From Persicobacter sp. CCB-QB2 (GTDB lineage: Bacteria; Bacteroidota; Bacteroidia; Cytophagales; Cyclobacteriaceae): a DNA stretch of 64,000 nucleotides. The notes under the pieces are model-generated. The model had not been told where the DNA came from. It saw nothing but the letters and a program-made list of their open reading frames with translations, and ran no database searches. Below, one piece after another: positions 17,387 to 27,800 of the stretch (the stretch's first letter is position 1; every line of letters begins with the position of its first letter). The position numbers and the translations under genes were made by a program. The stretch covers positions 248,001 to 312,000 of the forward strand of contig NZ_LBGV01000001.1 of NCBI RefSeq assembly GCF_001274635.1. The letters run 5' to 3'.

Positions 17387-17756
17387 ACAATGTGATTTTG
17401 AGGTCTTGATCGGGTGAAATATGTGGTTTTAGATCATCATATATCACTCGGGCAATATTTTCAGCGGTTGGATTTAAATTTCTAAATGCTTCGGTGTCCA
17501 GATTCAAATTTTTATGATCGTACTTATCGAGCACCAACTCTTTGATCATCCGACTAAGTACTTTCATATCAAAAACATAGCCAGTTTTAGGATCTACATC
17601 GCCGGTTATTTTAACGATAAGTTCATAATTATGACCATGATAATTCGGGTTATTACACTTTCCGAAGAGCATTTTATTTTCTTCATCACTTAACTCCGGA
17701 TTATGCAACCGATGCGCAGCATTGAAATGTTCTTTTCGATAAACCGCTGTTTTCAT
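17349..17756 (-). CDS. queD: 6-pyruvoyl-tetrahydropterin synthase / 6-carboxytetrahydropterin synthase family
   Basis: A 135-residue T-fold enzyme. Zn-binding histidines are in HFNAAHRLHN and NYHGHNYEL, the catalytic Cys in FGKCNNPNYHGH, and the substrate-anchoring Glu in LYETERNFVEY. It acts on the FolE product, either to make 6-carboxy-tetrahydropterin (queuosine route) or 6-pyruvoyl-tetrahydropterin (biopterin route). No other que genes are visible here. It is the promoter-proximal gene of a two-gene operon with folE, with a 38-base coding overlap. The QueD label is the usual bacterial assignment; PTPS activity is the alternative. Confidence 0.85.
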   Translation of the reverse strand: MKTAVYRKEHFNAAHRLHNPELSDEENKMLFGKCNNPNYHGHNYELIVKITGDVDPKTGYVFDMKVLSRMIKELVLDKYDHKNLNLDTEAFRNLNPTAENIARVIYDDLKPHISPDQDLKITLYETERNFVEYPA

Positions 17757-17808
17757 AAATTTTTGATCTAATAGATTGATTGTTGATTGAGATGGTTGCC
17801 CGAACCCC

Positions 17809-17816
17809 CAAAATTA
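17809..17816 (-). promoter_or_regulatory. Putative -7 box of queD-folE
   Basis: CAAAATTA on the plus strand reads TAATTTTG on the minus strand, matching TAnnTTTG, 53 bases ahead of the queD start. No clear -33 element. Confidence 0.4.
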
Positions 17817-17943
17817 ATAATAAAATTTTCAATTTGCACCTGAGCTGGCTACAAAGGCCTCTTTGGCTTATAAAACTTTAAGATATTGCCATTGAAGCCT
17901 TTGATAATTGAAACTATTTAATTTCTCCTAACGCTTTTAGGGT

Positions 17944-19470
17944 ATGACTCAGACTATGAATACGAAATTTTCAGATGTGTTGGTTGTCGGGAGCGGGATG
18001 GGGAGCTTAACGGCGGCTTGTCTTCTGGCACAAAAAGGCTTAAAAGTCACCATACTTGAACAAAACTGGATTCCCGGCGGCTGCACGACTTCTTATTGGA
18101 GAAAGGGCTTTGTCTTTGAAGCTGGGGCGACCACCCTGGTGGGTTTAGATGAAGGAATGCCCTTAAAGGTCTTTTTAGATACCATTGGTCTTCGGATAAA
18201 TGCCCGGAAGCTTGAACTCCCGATGCGCGTTAAACTTAAAAAAGGGGGTTGGATTAGCCGGTATCAGGATATTGATAAATGGATACAGGAGGCAGAGCGG
18301 GTTTTTGGACCTTCCGGTCAAAGAGGCTTTTGGGAGCGGTGTTATGCGTTAAGTCAGTTTGTTTGGCAGCAATCTTCCCGACAGCTTACTTTTCCTCCGG
18401 AAAAATGGCAGGATCTTTCCCGGATTGTTCGTCAAATGGATTATTCAAAAATAGGCTTTGGTCGGTTTGTTTTTAGTACAGTTCAGGATCTTTTGGTTGA
18501 ATTTGGGTTGGCATCGAACCAGGCTTTCTGCGAATTTGTGGATGAGCAATTGATGATTACCGCCCAAAACACCCGGGAGCAGGTGAATGCACTTTTTGGG
18601 GCGGCAGCGCTTTGTTATACGAATTACAGTAATTTTTATTTAGATGGCGGAATGAAAAGTTTAGTCGATCCGCTGGTGGCTTATTTGAAAAGTAAGGGTG
18701 GGGATTTGTTGTTGAGGAAAGAGGTGCGGAAAATCCGATCCATCAGCGATGGCTATGAAGTACTTACTTCAAAGGAAAAATTTCACTCCAGATTTATAGT
18801 GGGGGGGATTCCGGTGAATAATTTGGCAGATATTAGTGAAGGCTTGCTTTCGGAAGAACTTTCCTCTCGTTTGTTTTCTCCTGAGGCATTGAATAGTGCT
18901 TTTCAGATGGGGATTGGGTTTAAGACGGATCAGAAATTTAAGGCTTTGCATTTTCAAATTCATTTGAAGGAAAAATTGAGTGGCTTAAGTGCGCAATCTA
19001 TTTTTGTGAGTTTGAGTCATGAGCAGGATGCTTTACGATCTGATACATCCGGCTGTCGGGTGGCTTCCGTTTCTACACATTTGGCAAAACCTCACCACAA
19101 TTTCACCCTGGAAAAGACGCAAATTGAGGAGGAAATTGTAGCTCTATTAGAAAAGGAAGGTATTTTTTCTAAAGAGAATATAATTTATCAGCATAGTGCT
19201 ACTCAGAAAGCCTGGCAAAAATGGACCGGTAGAAAGTGGGGCTTTGTTGGTGGATATCCTCAGTTGAAATCTGTTAAGCCCTGGGCAATGAATGCTGCTA
19301 GATGGGATAAGAAAGGGGCTTATTTAGTAGGAGATACCGTTTATCCGGGGCAGGGAATTCCCGGGGTTACCCTTAGTGGGATGATTGCTGCGGAAAAATT
19401 ATGGAATGATTGGAAAGGGGAAATTGAAAGGAGTGGAATAAAATTGGGGGTAAGTGATGTTTTTCGGTAA
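17944..19470 (+). CDS. FAD-dependent phytoene desaturase/carotenoid isomerase-like oxidoreductase
   Basis: A 508-residue flavoprotein of the CrtI/CRTISO superfamily. The N-terminal dinucleotide-binding motif VVGSGMGSLTAACLLAQKG is followed by the acidic strand end LEQN and the signature PGGCTTSYWRKGFVFEAGAT. The C-terminal FAD motif is AYLVGDTVYPGQGIPGVTLSG near residue 455. It may act on polyenes or other hydrophobic substrates; no other carotenoid gene is nearby. Start options are the ATG at 17944 or the one at 17956. Substrate not assignable from sequence alone. Confidence 0.75.
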   Translation: MTQTMNTKFSDVLVVGSGMGSLTAACLLAQKGLKVTILEQNWIPGGCTTSYWRKGFVFEAGATTLVGLDEGMPLKVFLDTIGLRINARKLELPMRVKLKKGGWISRYQDIDKWIQEAERVFGPSGQRGFWERCYALSQFVWQQSSRQLTFPPEKWQDLSRIVRQMDYSKIGFGRFVFSTVQDLLVEFGLASNQAFCEFVDEQLMITAQNTREQVNALFGAAALCYTNYSNFYLDGGMKSLVDPLVAYLKSKGGDLLLRKEVRKIRSISDGYEVLTSKEKFHSRFIVGGIPVNNLADISEGLLSEELSSRLFSPEALNSAFQMGIGFKTDQKFKALHFQIHLKEKLSGLSAQSIFVSLSHEQDALRSDTSGCRVASVSTHLAKPHHNFTLEKTQIEEEIVALLEKEGIFSKENIIYQHSATQKAWQKWTGRKWGFVGGYPQLKSVKPWAMNAARWDKKGAYLVGDTVYPGQGIPGVTLSGMIAAEKLWNDWKGEIERSGIKLGVSDVFR

Positions 19471-19548
19471 TTTATTCTGTTAATCCGTTTTTAACTTTTG
19501 CTTGCTTTATTGTTTTTGCCCCGACGTTCATTCCCTTTGAATAATTAC

Positions 19549-19556
19549 TATATTTG
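19549..19556 (+). promoter_or_regulatory. Putative -7 box of cysH
   Basis: TATATTTG followed by C matches TAnnTTTG, 26 bases before the TTG start of cysH. The short leader argues that the TTG is the genuine start. Confidence 0.5.
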
Positions 19557-19582
19557 CCAGTCAATACTAAAAAAACAACACA

Positions 19583-20239
19583 TTGGATTTCGAAGGAATT
19601 AAAACAAAATTGATGCAGTATAAAGAGGAAGGGAAAGGAGTTTTTACTTCATCCTCTTTCCAGACGCATAGTATTGTGTTGCTGCACATTTTAAGCCGAA
19701 TCGACAAATCCATTCCGGTATATTTTATTAATACCGGTTTTCACTTTCCTGAAACTTTGATGTTTCGGGATGAAATTTCGGAGAGATTTGGTTTAAACTT
19801 GGTAGACCTGAAGACGCCCGTTTCGATGAGCCGTCAATTAGATCAGGATGGTCGATTTTTTTACGCTTCAGATCCGGATTATTGTTGCTTTTTGAATAAA
19901 ACAGCTCCTATGCAGAATGTTTTACGGGAATATGATGTCTGGATCAATGGGGTGCGCGGAGATCAAAGTGCAGTACGGAAGGCGATGAAAGTAGAGCAGC
20001 CCGCTCCACACGATTCCATTCGTTTTCACCCCATGCTGGACTGGAATGCAAAAATGATCTGGCAGTATCGCAAGGAGTTTGATTTGCCGGAGCATCCGCT
20101 GGATTCAAAAGGCTATATGAGTATTGGTTGTGCTCCCTGTACCCGTAAATTGGATCCCGATATGCAAGAACGCGAAGCCAGATGGTACGGGATGAATAAA
20201 GTAGAGTGTGGTTTGCACACGGATCTTGTTAAAAAGTAA
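19583..20239 (+). CDS. cysH: Phosphoadenylyl-/adenylyl-sulfate reductase
   Basis: A 218-residue enzyme that reduces (phospho)adenylyl sulfate to sulfite in assimilatory sulfate reduction. It carries the PP-loop-like start segment (FTSSSFQTHSIVLLHI), FINTGFHFPETL, and both cysteine pairs CCFLNK and GCAPC, the ligands of the 4Fe-4S cluster in APS-type reductases; ECGLHT near the C-terminus carries the catalytic Cys. The first codon is TTG at 19583; an ATG ten codons later (19613) would cut into the conserved N-terminus less plausibly. The 4Fe-4S ligands favour adenylyl sulfate as substrate. Confidence 0.9.
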   Translation: MDFEGIKTKLMQYKEEGKGVFTSSSFQTHSIVLLHILSRIDKSIPVYFINTGFHFPETLMFRDEISERFGLNLVDLKTPVSMSRQLDQDGRFFYASDPDYCCFLNKTAPMQNVLREYDVWINGVRGDQSAVRKAMKVEQPAPHDSIRFHPMLDWNAKMIWQYRKEFDLPEHPLDSKGYMSIGCAPCTRKLDPDMQEREARWYGMNKVECGLHTDLVKK

Positions 20240-20263
20240 TTTTAGAAATAAGCATTTTTTTAT

Positions 20264-21190
20264 ATGAAAATATTGGTAACTGGTGGGGCGGGGTATATCG
20301 GTACGGAATTGTCTCGCTTACTTGTTAACCACCCTGAGGTGGATGAGCTCATTGTTTATGATAACCTCAGTAGGGCAAATTATAACTTGTTTTTAGGCAG
20401 GCCTACGCCAAACGGTCACAAAATCAAGTTTATTAAAGGGGATATTCTCGACGGAAGAAAGCTTTCCAAAGCTTTGGAAGGTGTAGATGTGGTGTATCAT
20501 TTTGCCGCTCATGTGTCTACTCCTCTTCAAAATAACGAAGTTTCTACCTTTGAGCAGGTCAACCATTGGGGGACAGCTAATGTGGTGGATGCGGTGGAAG
20601 CGTCTGACTCTGTGAAGATGTTTGTTTACCTGAGTAGTGTTTCTGTCTATGGTGATCATACGGATCAAATGCTGACAGAGGAAACGGCTCCTATGCCGAA
20701 ATCATTATATGCTGTGTCCAAATTTCGTGGAGAGGAACATGTAAACCGATTAAAGGATAAAATTCGAACTTTTATTATCAGAAGCGGGAATGTTTATGGT
20801 TACAGTAAAACCATGAGATTCGATGCCGTGATAAACCGGTTCATGTTTGAGTCCCATTATTCCAACCGTATCCAAATTCATGGGGACGGGAAACAGAGAA
20901 GAGCGTTTATTCATGTAAGTAATTTGGTGAATGTGCTGTATCAAATGATCCGATCCAAAACTCCTTCAGGTGTTTATAATATGGTGGAGAAAAATTTGCA
21001 AGTGCTTGATATCGTTGATGTGTTGAAGGAACTCTATCCTTCTCTCGAGTTTATTTTTGTGAATCAGCATTTATCTCTCAAGGAATTAATGGTTTCCCCT
21101 GATTCCAAGCTTTGGGAGTATGTTAAGCCTTTGGAAAACCGACCTTTACAGGAAGAATTGGAAGACTTTAGAAGGGAATTCACAATGTGA
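20264..21190 (+). CDS. NAD-dependent epimerase/dehydratase (nucleotide-sugar type)
   Basis: A 308-residue extended short-chain dehydrogenase. The Rossmann motif TGGAGYIGTELSRLL opens the protein; the catalytic centre is YLSSVSVYG (Ser) with LYAVSKFRGEE (Tyr-x-x-x-Lys near residues 149-153). RRAFIHVSNLVNVL is typical of UDP-glucose 4-epimerase relatives. It probably epimerises or dehydrates a nucleotide sugar for surface polysaccharide. It lies 24 bases after cysH and is followed by a strong terminator, so the two may share a transcript, though their functions are not obviously related. Confidence 0.8.
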   Translation: MKILVTGGAGYIGTELSRLLVNHPEVDELIVYDNLSRANYNLFLGRPTPNGHKIKFIKGDILDGRKLSKALEGVDVVYHFAAHVSTPLQNNEVSTFEQVNHWGTANVVDAVEASDSVKMFVYLSSVSVYGDHTDQMLTEETAPMPKSLYAVSKFRGEEHVNRLKDKIRTFIIRSGNVYGYSKTMRFDAVINRFMFESHYSNRIQIHGDGKQRRAFIHVSNLVNVLYQMIRSKTPSGVYNMVEKNLQVLDIVDVLKELYPSLEFIFVNQHLSLKELMVSPDSKLWEYVKPLENRPLQEELEDFRREFTM

Positions 21191-21211
21191 TAACTTTCTT
21201 ATTATAAGATG

Positions 21212-21241
21212 AAAAACACCGCCAAATGCGGTGTTTTTTTT
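21212..21241 (+). terminator. Terminator after cysH-epimerase
   Basis: AACACCGC / GCGGTGTT stem with a CAAAT loop followed by a long T-run, about 20 bases after the stop. Confidence 0.9.
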
Positions 21242-21447
21242 GTTTTTCCGTGTTCAATTATAAAAAATATTCGATATTTGCGCGTAAGAAATTTCTCAGT
21301 TGAGTAAGTTTTTTTATATTTTCAACTTAAAATGTCCTCTTTTTTAAAATTAGTTCATTTTTAGATTATCAACCTAATCAGATTTTTTAGAAGGTTACCT
21401 TTTTTTGGATCTGTATATAATAATAAGACAACACCCAACATCTTCAT

Positions 21448-21801
21448 ATGAAGCAGTATATATTTACGGTAATAGCTGTTATTTTTTTTGCTTTTAACTC
21501 ATTGGCCCAGTCTCCTGATTGTGGAAATGAGCTCCGGTTAATTAAAGTAACTCCAACTTCGTCAGTAGAAGCTACTGGTAGCATTGAATTGATGGTGACC
21601 ACCAGTTCAGGCTTTGAAGTGAAACTTCAGAAAATTTCTAAAAATGGTTATGAGACTATTCTTTCCGAAAAAAATTCAGGGAAGAAAAAAGTCTTATTTG
21701 ATCAATTACAGGGTGGGTGTGAATACAAGGTATTAGCAACATTTAATAATGGGCAATCCCTTCTGTGTAAAAGTCAGGTCATTTTTGTAGAAATGAAGTA
21801 A
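21448..21801 (+). CDS. Small secreted protein upstream of giant adhesin
   Basis: A 117-residue exported protein (signal peptide to about residue 20, ending in SLAQ). The mature part of about 97 residues is beta-rich with two or three cysteines and an Ig-like pattern (GSIELMVTTSSGFEVKLQ, GCEYKVLATFNNGQSLLCKS). No family recognised. Its stop codon is 2 bases before the adhesin ATG, so both are expected from one mRNA with coupled translation. It could be a partner, chaperone or co-secreted subunit of the adhesin (inference). Confidence 0.65.
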   Translation: MKQYIFTVIAVIFFAFNSLAQSPDCGNELRLIKVTPTSSVEATGSIELMVTTSSGFEVKLQKISKNGYETILSEKNSGKKKVLFDQLQGGCEYKVLATFNNGQSLLCKSQVIFVEMK

Positions 21802-21803
21802 TT

Positions 21804-24800
21804 ATGAGGAAGTTTATACTATTTCTTGTTGCCCTAATTTTTTCTTTTGGTTTCAAAGAAGCAAAAGCTCAATTAGTGGTTAGTCATACCGCAATTGACC
21901 CTACCTGCTTTGAGGGGAATGACGGGCGTATCATATTGAATGTTGATCAAGGAACAGGTCCCTTCTTATATGAATTATTTTTGGTCTATAATGGAAGTTT
22001 ATATCCTATAGCCTCATCCAACGTTCCGGTTAGCGATTTCTCATTTGAGTTTAGTAGAGCTGCGGGTAATATTCCTGATGATCCTTTTGTAACCTTGTTA
22101 GGTGCAAATGATTATCGCGTAGATATTTCCGATACTTCTATTGGAGGTATTTTTGGAAAGACCAGCAGGTTTATCACTTTAGGAGAACCAGATGAATTAG
22201 TTCCAGATTTTTCAGGTACCATAGATAATGTTAATTGTGAGTCACCTTATACTGGCCAGATTCAGGGTGTTAGCGCCATAGGAGGGACTCCTCCTTACAA
22301 TATTGATTTGTCAGGTCCACAGTCGGATTCTTTTCTAAATATTGGAGAAGGTGTTTCCGTTCAGTTTGAGGATCTTGTCCATGGGAATTACGCTATTACT
22401 TTTACAGATGCAAATAATTGTGTTGCGCAATTAACCGATATTGTTGTAGGAGATGGAAGAAATATTAACGTTCCAGTACTGGATGCAGACAATAAAACAG
22501 TTTGTTTTGCTGATCCAATTCCAACCTTTACGGCAACTATTGACGCCACCGGAACAGGAATAAATTGGTATTCCGATGCTGCCGGGACTAATTTGATCGC
22601 CACGGGGGTTACATTTAATCCAGCGACTGATGGAGGTGCGGGCGCAGTTAATACCTATACATACTATGTGACGCAGGAAAATACAGTCACTGGATGTGAA
22701 AGTGATCCGGAGCCTTTTACTTTGGTTATTAATGAGTTGCCAACCTTAACTTTATCAGCTATTTCGGTAGATGCTTGTGATAATTTTGACCTGCAATCCC
22801 TAATTACTGATTTTGATGGTGCAAATACTTATGAATATTATTTAGGAGATCCTGATGCTTCAGGGACCTTACTTCCTGGTAGTACCGTTTCAGATTTAGG
22901 AACAAATACCTATTATATAAAGGTAGAGAATGGATATTCTTGTACCGTGAAGGAGGCTGTTGAGGTAACCATTGATGAAACTCCAACCGCTGATGCTGGT
23001 GACCCCGGGCAGGTGTGTCAGGTAGATATTCCAGGAAATACTTTTGCATTTACAACGTCTTCTTTAACAGGTACTGGAGCTACAGGAAATTGGAGCCATG
23101 ATGGAAATGGGGCGTTTAATGCTTATGATCCTGCAGATCCTTCTACCGCGGTTTATACATTTGTGCTTGGCGATGAAACTTTAAGTCAAATCACATTTAC
23201 TTTGACTGTTTCCTCTCCTAATGGGAATTGTGCTCCCGTGACGGATCAGGTTATTGTTCAGATAAATGCAACTCCAATTGTTGACGCGGGAGCTGATCAA
23301 ACGGTTTGCTCTAATGAGGTAGTGGCTTTGGATGGTTCATTTTCAGGTGGTGCGACCGGGATTACCTGGACCACTTCTGGTGATGGAATTTTTGATGATG
23401 TGTCAGATCCAAAGTCAAACTATACGCTTGGGGTGAATGATATTTCATCAGGTTCAGTGACTTTGACGATTACTTCAAATGTTAATGGTAGCTGTGATGC
23501 CGTAGAAGATTTTATTAATATTACTATTGATCCCGCTGTTACCACGGCCAATGCCGGCTCAGATGATGTTTCCTGTGATTTTGTTTATCAGTTAAATGGA
23601 AATACGCCTGATGCCAGTGCTGGAGAAACGGGAGAGTGGACAGTAGTTCCAACAACCGGTGCTTTTGATAATGCAAATTTACCAAACGCTACTTTCTCCG
23701 CGACAGCAGCAGGGACTTATACATTTACTTGGACGATTACAGGTACAGGGGTTTGTCCAGCCACCTCAGATGATGTATCTATAGAAATTTTTGAAGAGTC
23801 AGCAGCGAGTCTGGCTTCAGATCAAACCATCTGTGAGGGAGAGACCGCGAATTTAACGGTAAGCCTGACCAATACGATAGGCACTTATACCGTAGTCTTG
23901 AATGATGGTACGGCTGATTTAGCAGCGATTACGGGTTATACCTCAGGGGATAATATTCCGTTGAACCCAACAGCCACAACAACCTATACTTTGGTTTCTG
24001 TGACAAGTGAATCTAATGCTTGTCCTGCAACTATCGTTGATGCGGTAGCAGTGGTGACGGTGGATGAACCCGTAACTGCAGCGAATGCCGGTTCAGATGA
24101 TGTTTCCTGTGATTTTGTTTATCAGTTAAATGGAAATATACCTGATGCCAGTGCTGGAGAAACGGGAGAGTGGACAGTAGTTCCAACAACCGGTGCTTTT
24201 GATAATGCAAATTTACCAAACGCTACTTTCTCAGCGACAGTAGCAGGGACTTATACCTTCACTTGGACGATTACAGGTACAGGGGTTTGTCCAGCCACCT
24301 CAGATGATGTATCTATAGAAATTTTTGAAGAGTCAGCAGCGAGTCTGGCTTCAGATCAAACCATCTGTGAGGGAGAGACTGCTAACTTAACGATAAGCTT
24401 GGTCAATGCGATAGGTACTTATACCGTAGTCTTGAATGATGGTACGGCTGATTTAGCAGCAATTACGGGTTATACCTCAGGGGATAATATTCCGTTGAGC
24501 CCAACAGCCACAACAACTTATACTTTGGTTTCTGTGACAAGTGAATCTAATGCTTGTCCTGCTACCATCGCAGATGCGGTAGCAGTGGTGACGGTGGATG
24601 AACCCGTAACTGCAGCGAATGCCGGCTCAGATGATGTTTCCTGTGATTTTGTTTACCAGTTAAATGGAAATATACCTGATGCCAGTGCTGGAGAAACGGG
24701 AGAGTGGACGGTAGTTCCAACAACCGGTGCTTTTGATAATGCAAATTTACCAAACGCTACTTTCTCAGCGACAGTAGCAGGGACTTATACCTTCACTTGG

Positions 24801-27800
24801 ACGATTACAGGTACAGGGGTTTGTCCAGCCACCTCAGATGATGTATCTATAGAAATTTTTGAAGAGTCAGCAGCGAGTCTGGCTTCAGATCAAACCATCT
24901 GTGAGGGAGAGACTGCTAACTTGACGGTAAGCTTGGTCAATGCGATAGGTACTTATACCGTAGTCTTGAATGATGGTACGGCTGATTTAGCAGCGATTAC
25001 GGGTTATACCTCAGGGGATAATATTCCGTTGAGCCCAACAGCGACAACAACTTATACTTTGGTTTCTGTGACAAGTGAATCCAATGCTTGTCCTGCTACC
25101 ATCGCAGATGCGGTAGCAGTGGTGACGGTGGATGAACCCGTAACTGCAGCGAATGCAGGATCCGATGATACTTCCTGTAGTTTTGTTTACCAGTTAAATG
25201 GAAATACGCCTGATGCCAGTGCTGGAGAAACGGGAGAGTGGACAGTAGTTCCAACAACCGGTGCTTTTGATAATGCAAATTTACCAAACGCTACTTTCTC
25301 AGCGACAGTAGCAGGGACTTATACCTTCACTTGGACGATTACAGGTACAGGGGTTTGTCCAGCCACCTCAGATGATGTATCTATAGAAATTTTTGAAGAG
25401 TCAGCAGCGAGTCTGGCTTCAGATCAAACCATCTGTGAGGGAGAGACTGCTAACTTAACGGTAAGCCTGACCAATACGATAGGCACTTATACCGTAGTCT
25501 TGAATGATGGTACGGCTGATTTAGCAGCGATTACGGGTTATACCTCAGGGGATAATATTCCGTTGAACCCAACAGCCACAACAACTTATACTTTGGTTTC
25601 TGTGACAAGTGAATCTAATGCTTGTCCTGCTACCATCGCAGATGCGGTAGCAGTGGTGACGGTGGATGAACCCGTAACTGCAGCGAATGCCGGCTCAGAT
25701 GATGTTTCCTGTGATTTTGTTTACCAGTTAAATGGAAATATACCTGATGCCAGTGCTGGAGAAACGGGAGAGTGGACGGTAGTTCCAACAACCGGTGCTT
25801 TTGATAATGCAAATTTACCAAACGCTACTTTCTCAGCGACAGTAGCAGGGACTTATACCTTCACTTGGACGATTACAGGTACAGGGGTTTGTCCAGCCAC
25901 CTCAGATGATGTATCTATAGAAATTTTTGAAGAGTCAGCAGCGAGTCTGGCTTCAGATCAAACCATCTGTGAGGGAGAGACTGCTAACTTGACGGTAAGC
26001 TTGGTCAATGCGATAGGTACTTATACCGTAGTCTTGAATGATGGTACGGCTGATTTAGCAGCGATTACGGGTTATACCTCAGGGGATAATATTCCGTTGA
26101 GCCCAACAGCGACAACAACTTATACTTTGGTTTCTGTGACAAGTGAATCCAATGCTTGTCCTGCTACCATCGCAGATGCGGTAGCAGTGGTGACGGTGGA
26201 TGAACCCGTAACTGCAGCGAATGCAGGATCCGATGATACTTCCTGTAGTTTTGTTTACCAGTTAAATGGAAATACGCCTGATGCCAGTGCTGGAGAAACG
26301 GGAGAGTGGACAGTAGTTCCAACAACCGGTGCTTTTGATAATGCAAATTTACCAAACGCTACTTTCTCCGCGACAGCAGCAGGGACTTATACCTTCACTT
26401 GGACGATTACAGGTACAGGGGTTTGTCCAGCCACCTCAGATGATGTATCTATAGAAATTTTTGAAGAGTCAGCAGCGAGTCTGGCTTCAGATCAAACCAT
26501 CTGTGAGGGAGAGACTGCTAACTTAACGGTAAGCTTGGTCAATGCGATAGGTACTTATACCGTAGTCTTGAATGATGGTACGGCTGATTTAGCAGCAATT
26601 ACGGGTTATACCTCAGGGGATAATATTCCGTTGAACCCAACAGCCACAACAACTTATACTTTGGTTTCTGTGACAAGTGAATCCAATGCTTGTCCTGCTA
26701 CCATCGCAGATGCGGTAGCAGTGGTGACGGTGGATGAACCCGTAACTGCAGCGAATGCCGGTTCAGATGATGTTTCCTGTGATTTTGTTTACCAGTTAAA
26801 TGGAAATATACCTGATGCCAGTGCTGGAGAAACGGGAGAGTGGACAGTAGTTCCAACAACCGGTGCTTTTGATAATGCAAATTTACCAAACGCTACTTTC
26901 TCAGCGACAGTAGCAGGGACTTATACCTTCACTTGGACGATTACAGGTACAGGGGTTTGTCCAGCCACCTCAGATGATGTATCTATAGAAATTTTTGAAG
27001 AGTCAGCAGCGAGTCTGGCTTCAGATCAAACCATCTGTGAGGGAGAGACTGCTAACTTAACGGTAAGCCTGACCAATACGATAGGCACTTATACCGTAGT
27101 CTTGAATGATGGTACGGCTGATTTAGCAGCGATTACGGGTTATACCTCAGGGGATAATATTCCGTTGAACCCAACAGCCACAACAACCTATACTTTGGTA
27201 TCGGTAATCAGTGAATCTAATGCTTGTCCTGCTACCATCGCAGATGCGGTAGCAGTGGTGACGGTGGACGGGTTGATAACTGTCGATGTCGGTGCCGACC
27301 AACAAATTTGCGCTACTGATATCGTCACATTGTCTGGAAATATATCTGGCGATTACGATACTTTTGTTTGGTCTACTAATGGAGGCGACGGGGTATTCAC
27401 TAACGAGAATACTTTGACACCAACTTATACGCCGGGTGTTGGAGATATTGCCAATGGTAGTGTGAACATTATACTCTCCGCAGAAAAGGCGGGTGGAATT
27501 TGTGGGATCATTTCTGATGACTTGGATGTGGTAATCAATAATTTAGAGTTCTCGGTAATTGCCAATCAATCAGCATGTGAATCTTTTGATTTGAATAATG
27601 CCGTAGATCAGCTAACCTCTGGTGCTAACCTTACTTTTTACGACGGCGATCCAAATGCAGGAGGCAATGTAATTAGCGCAGTAGTTACTGCTGATGGAGC
27701 GTATTGGATTGAAGCCACTTTAGGATCTTGTTCGGAATCATTACCGGTGAATGTGGTGATTACACCCTTGACTAATGTGACTTTCAATGTTACTCAGGTT

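Noticed and set aside
24031..26889. Regularly spaced minus-strand open frames of about 62-63 codons within the adhesin repeats
   Set aside because: They recur every 534 bp because the sense-strand repeat does; they are antisense shadows with no start signals.
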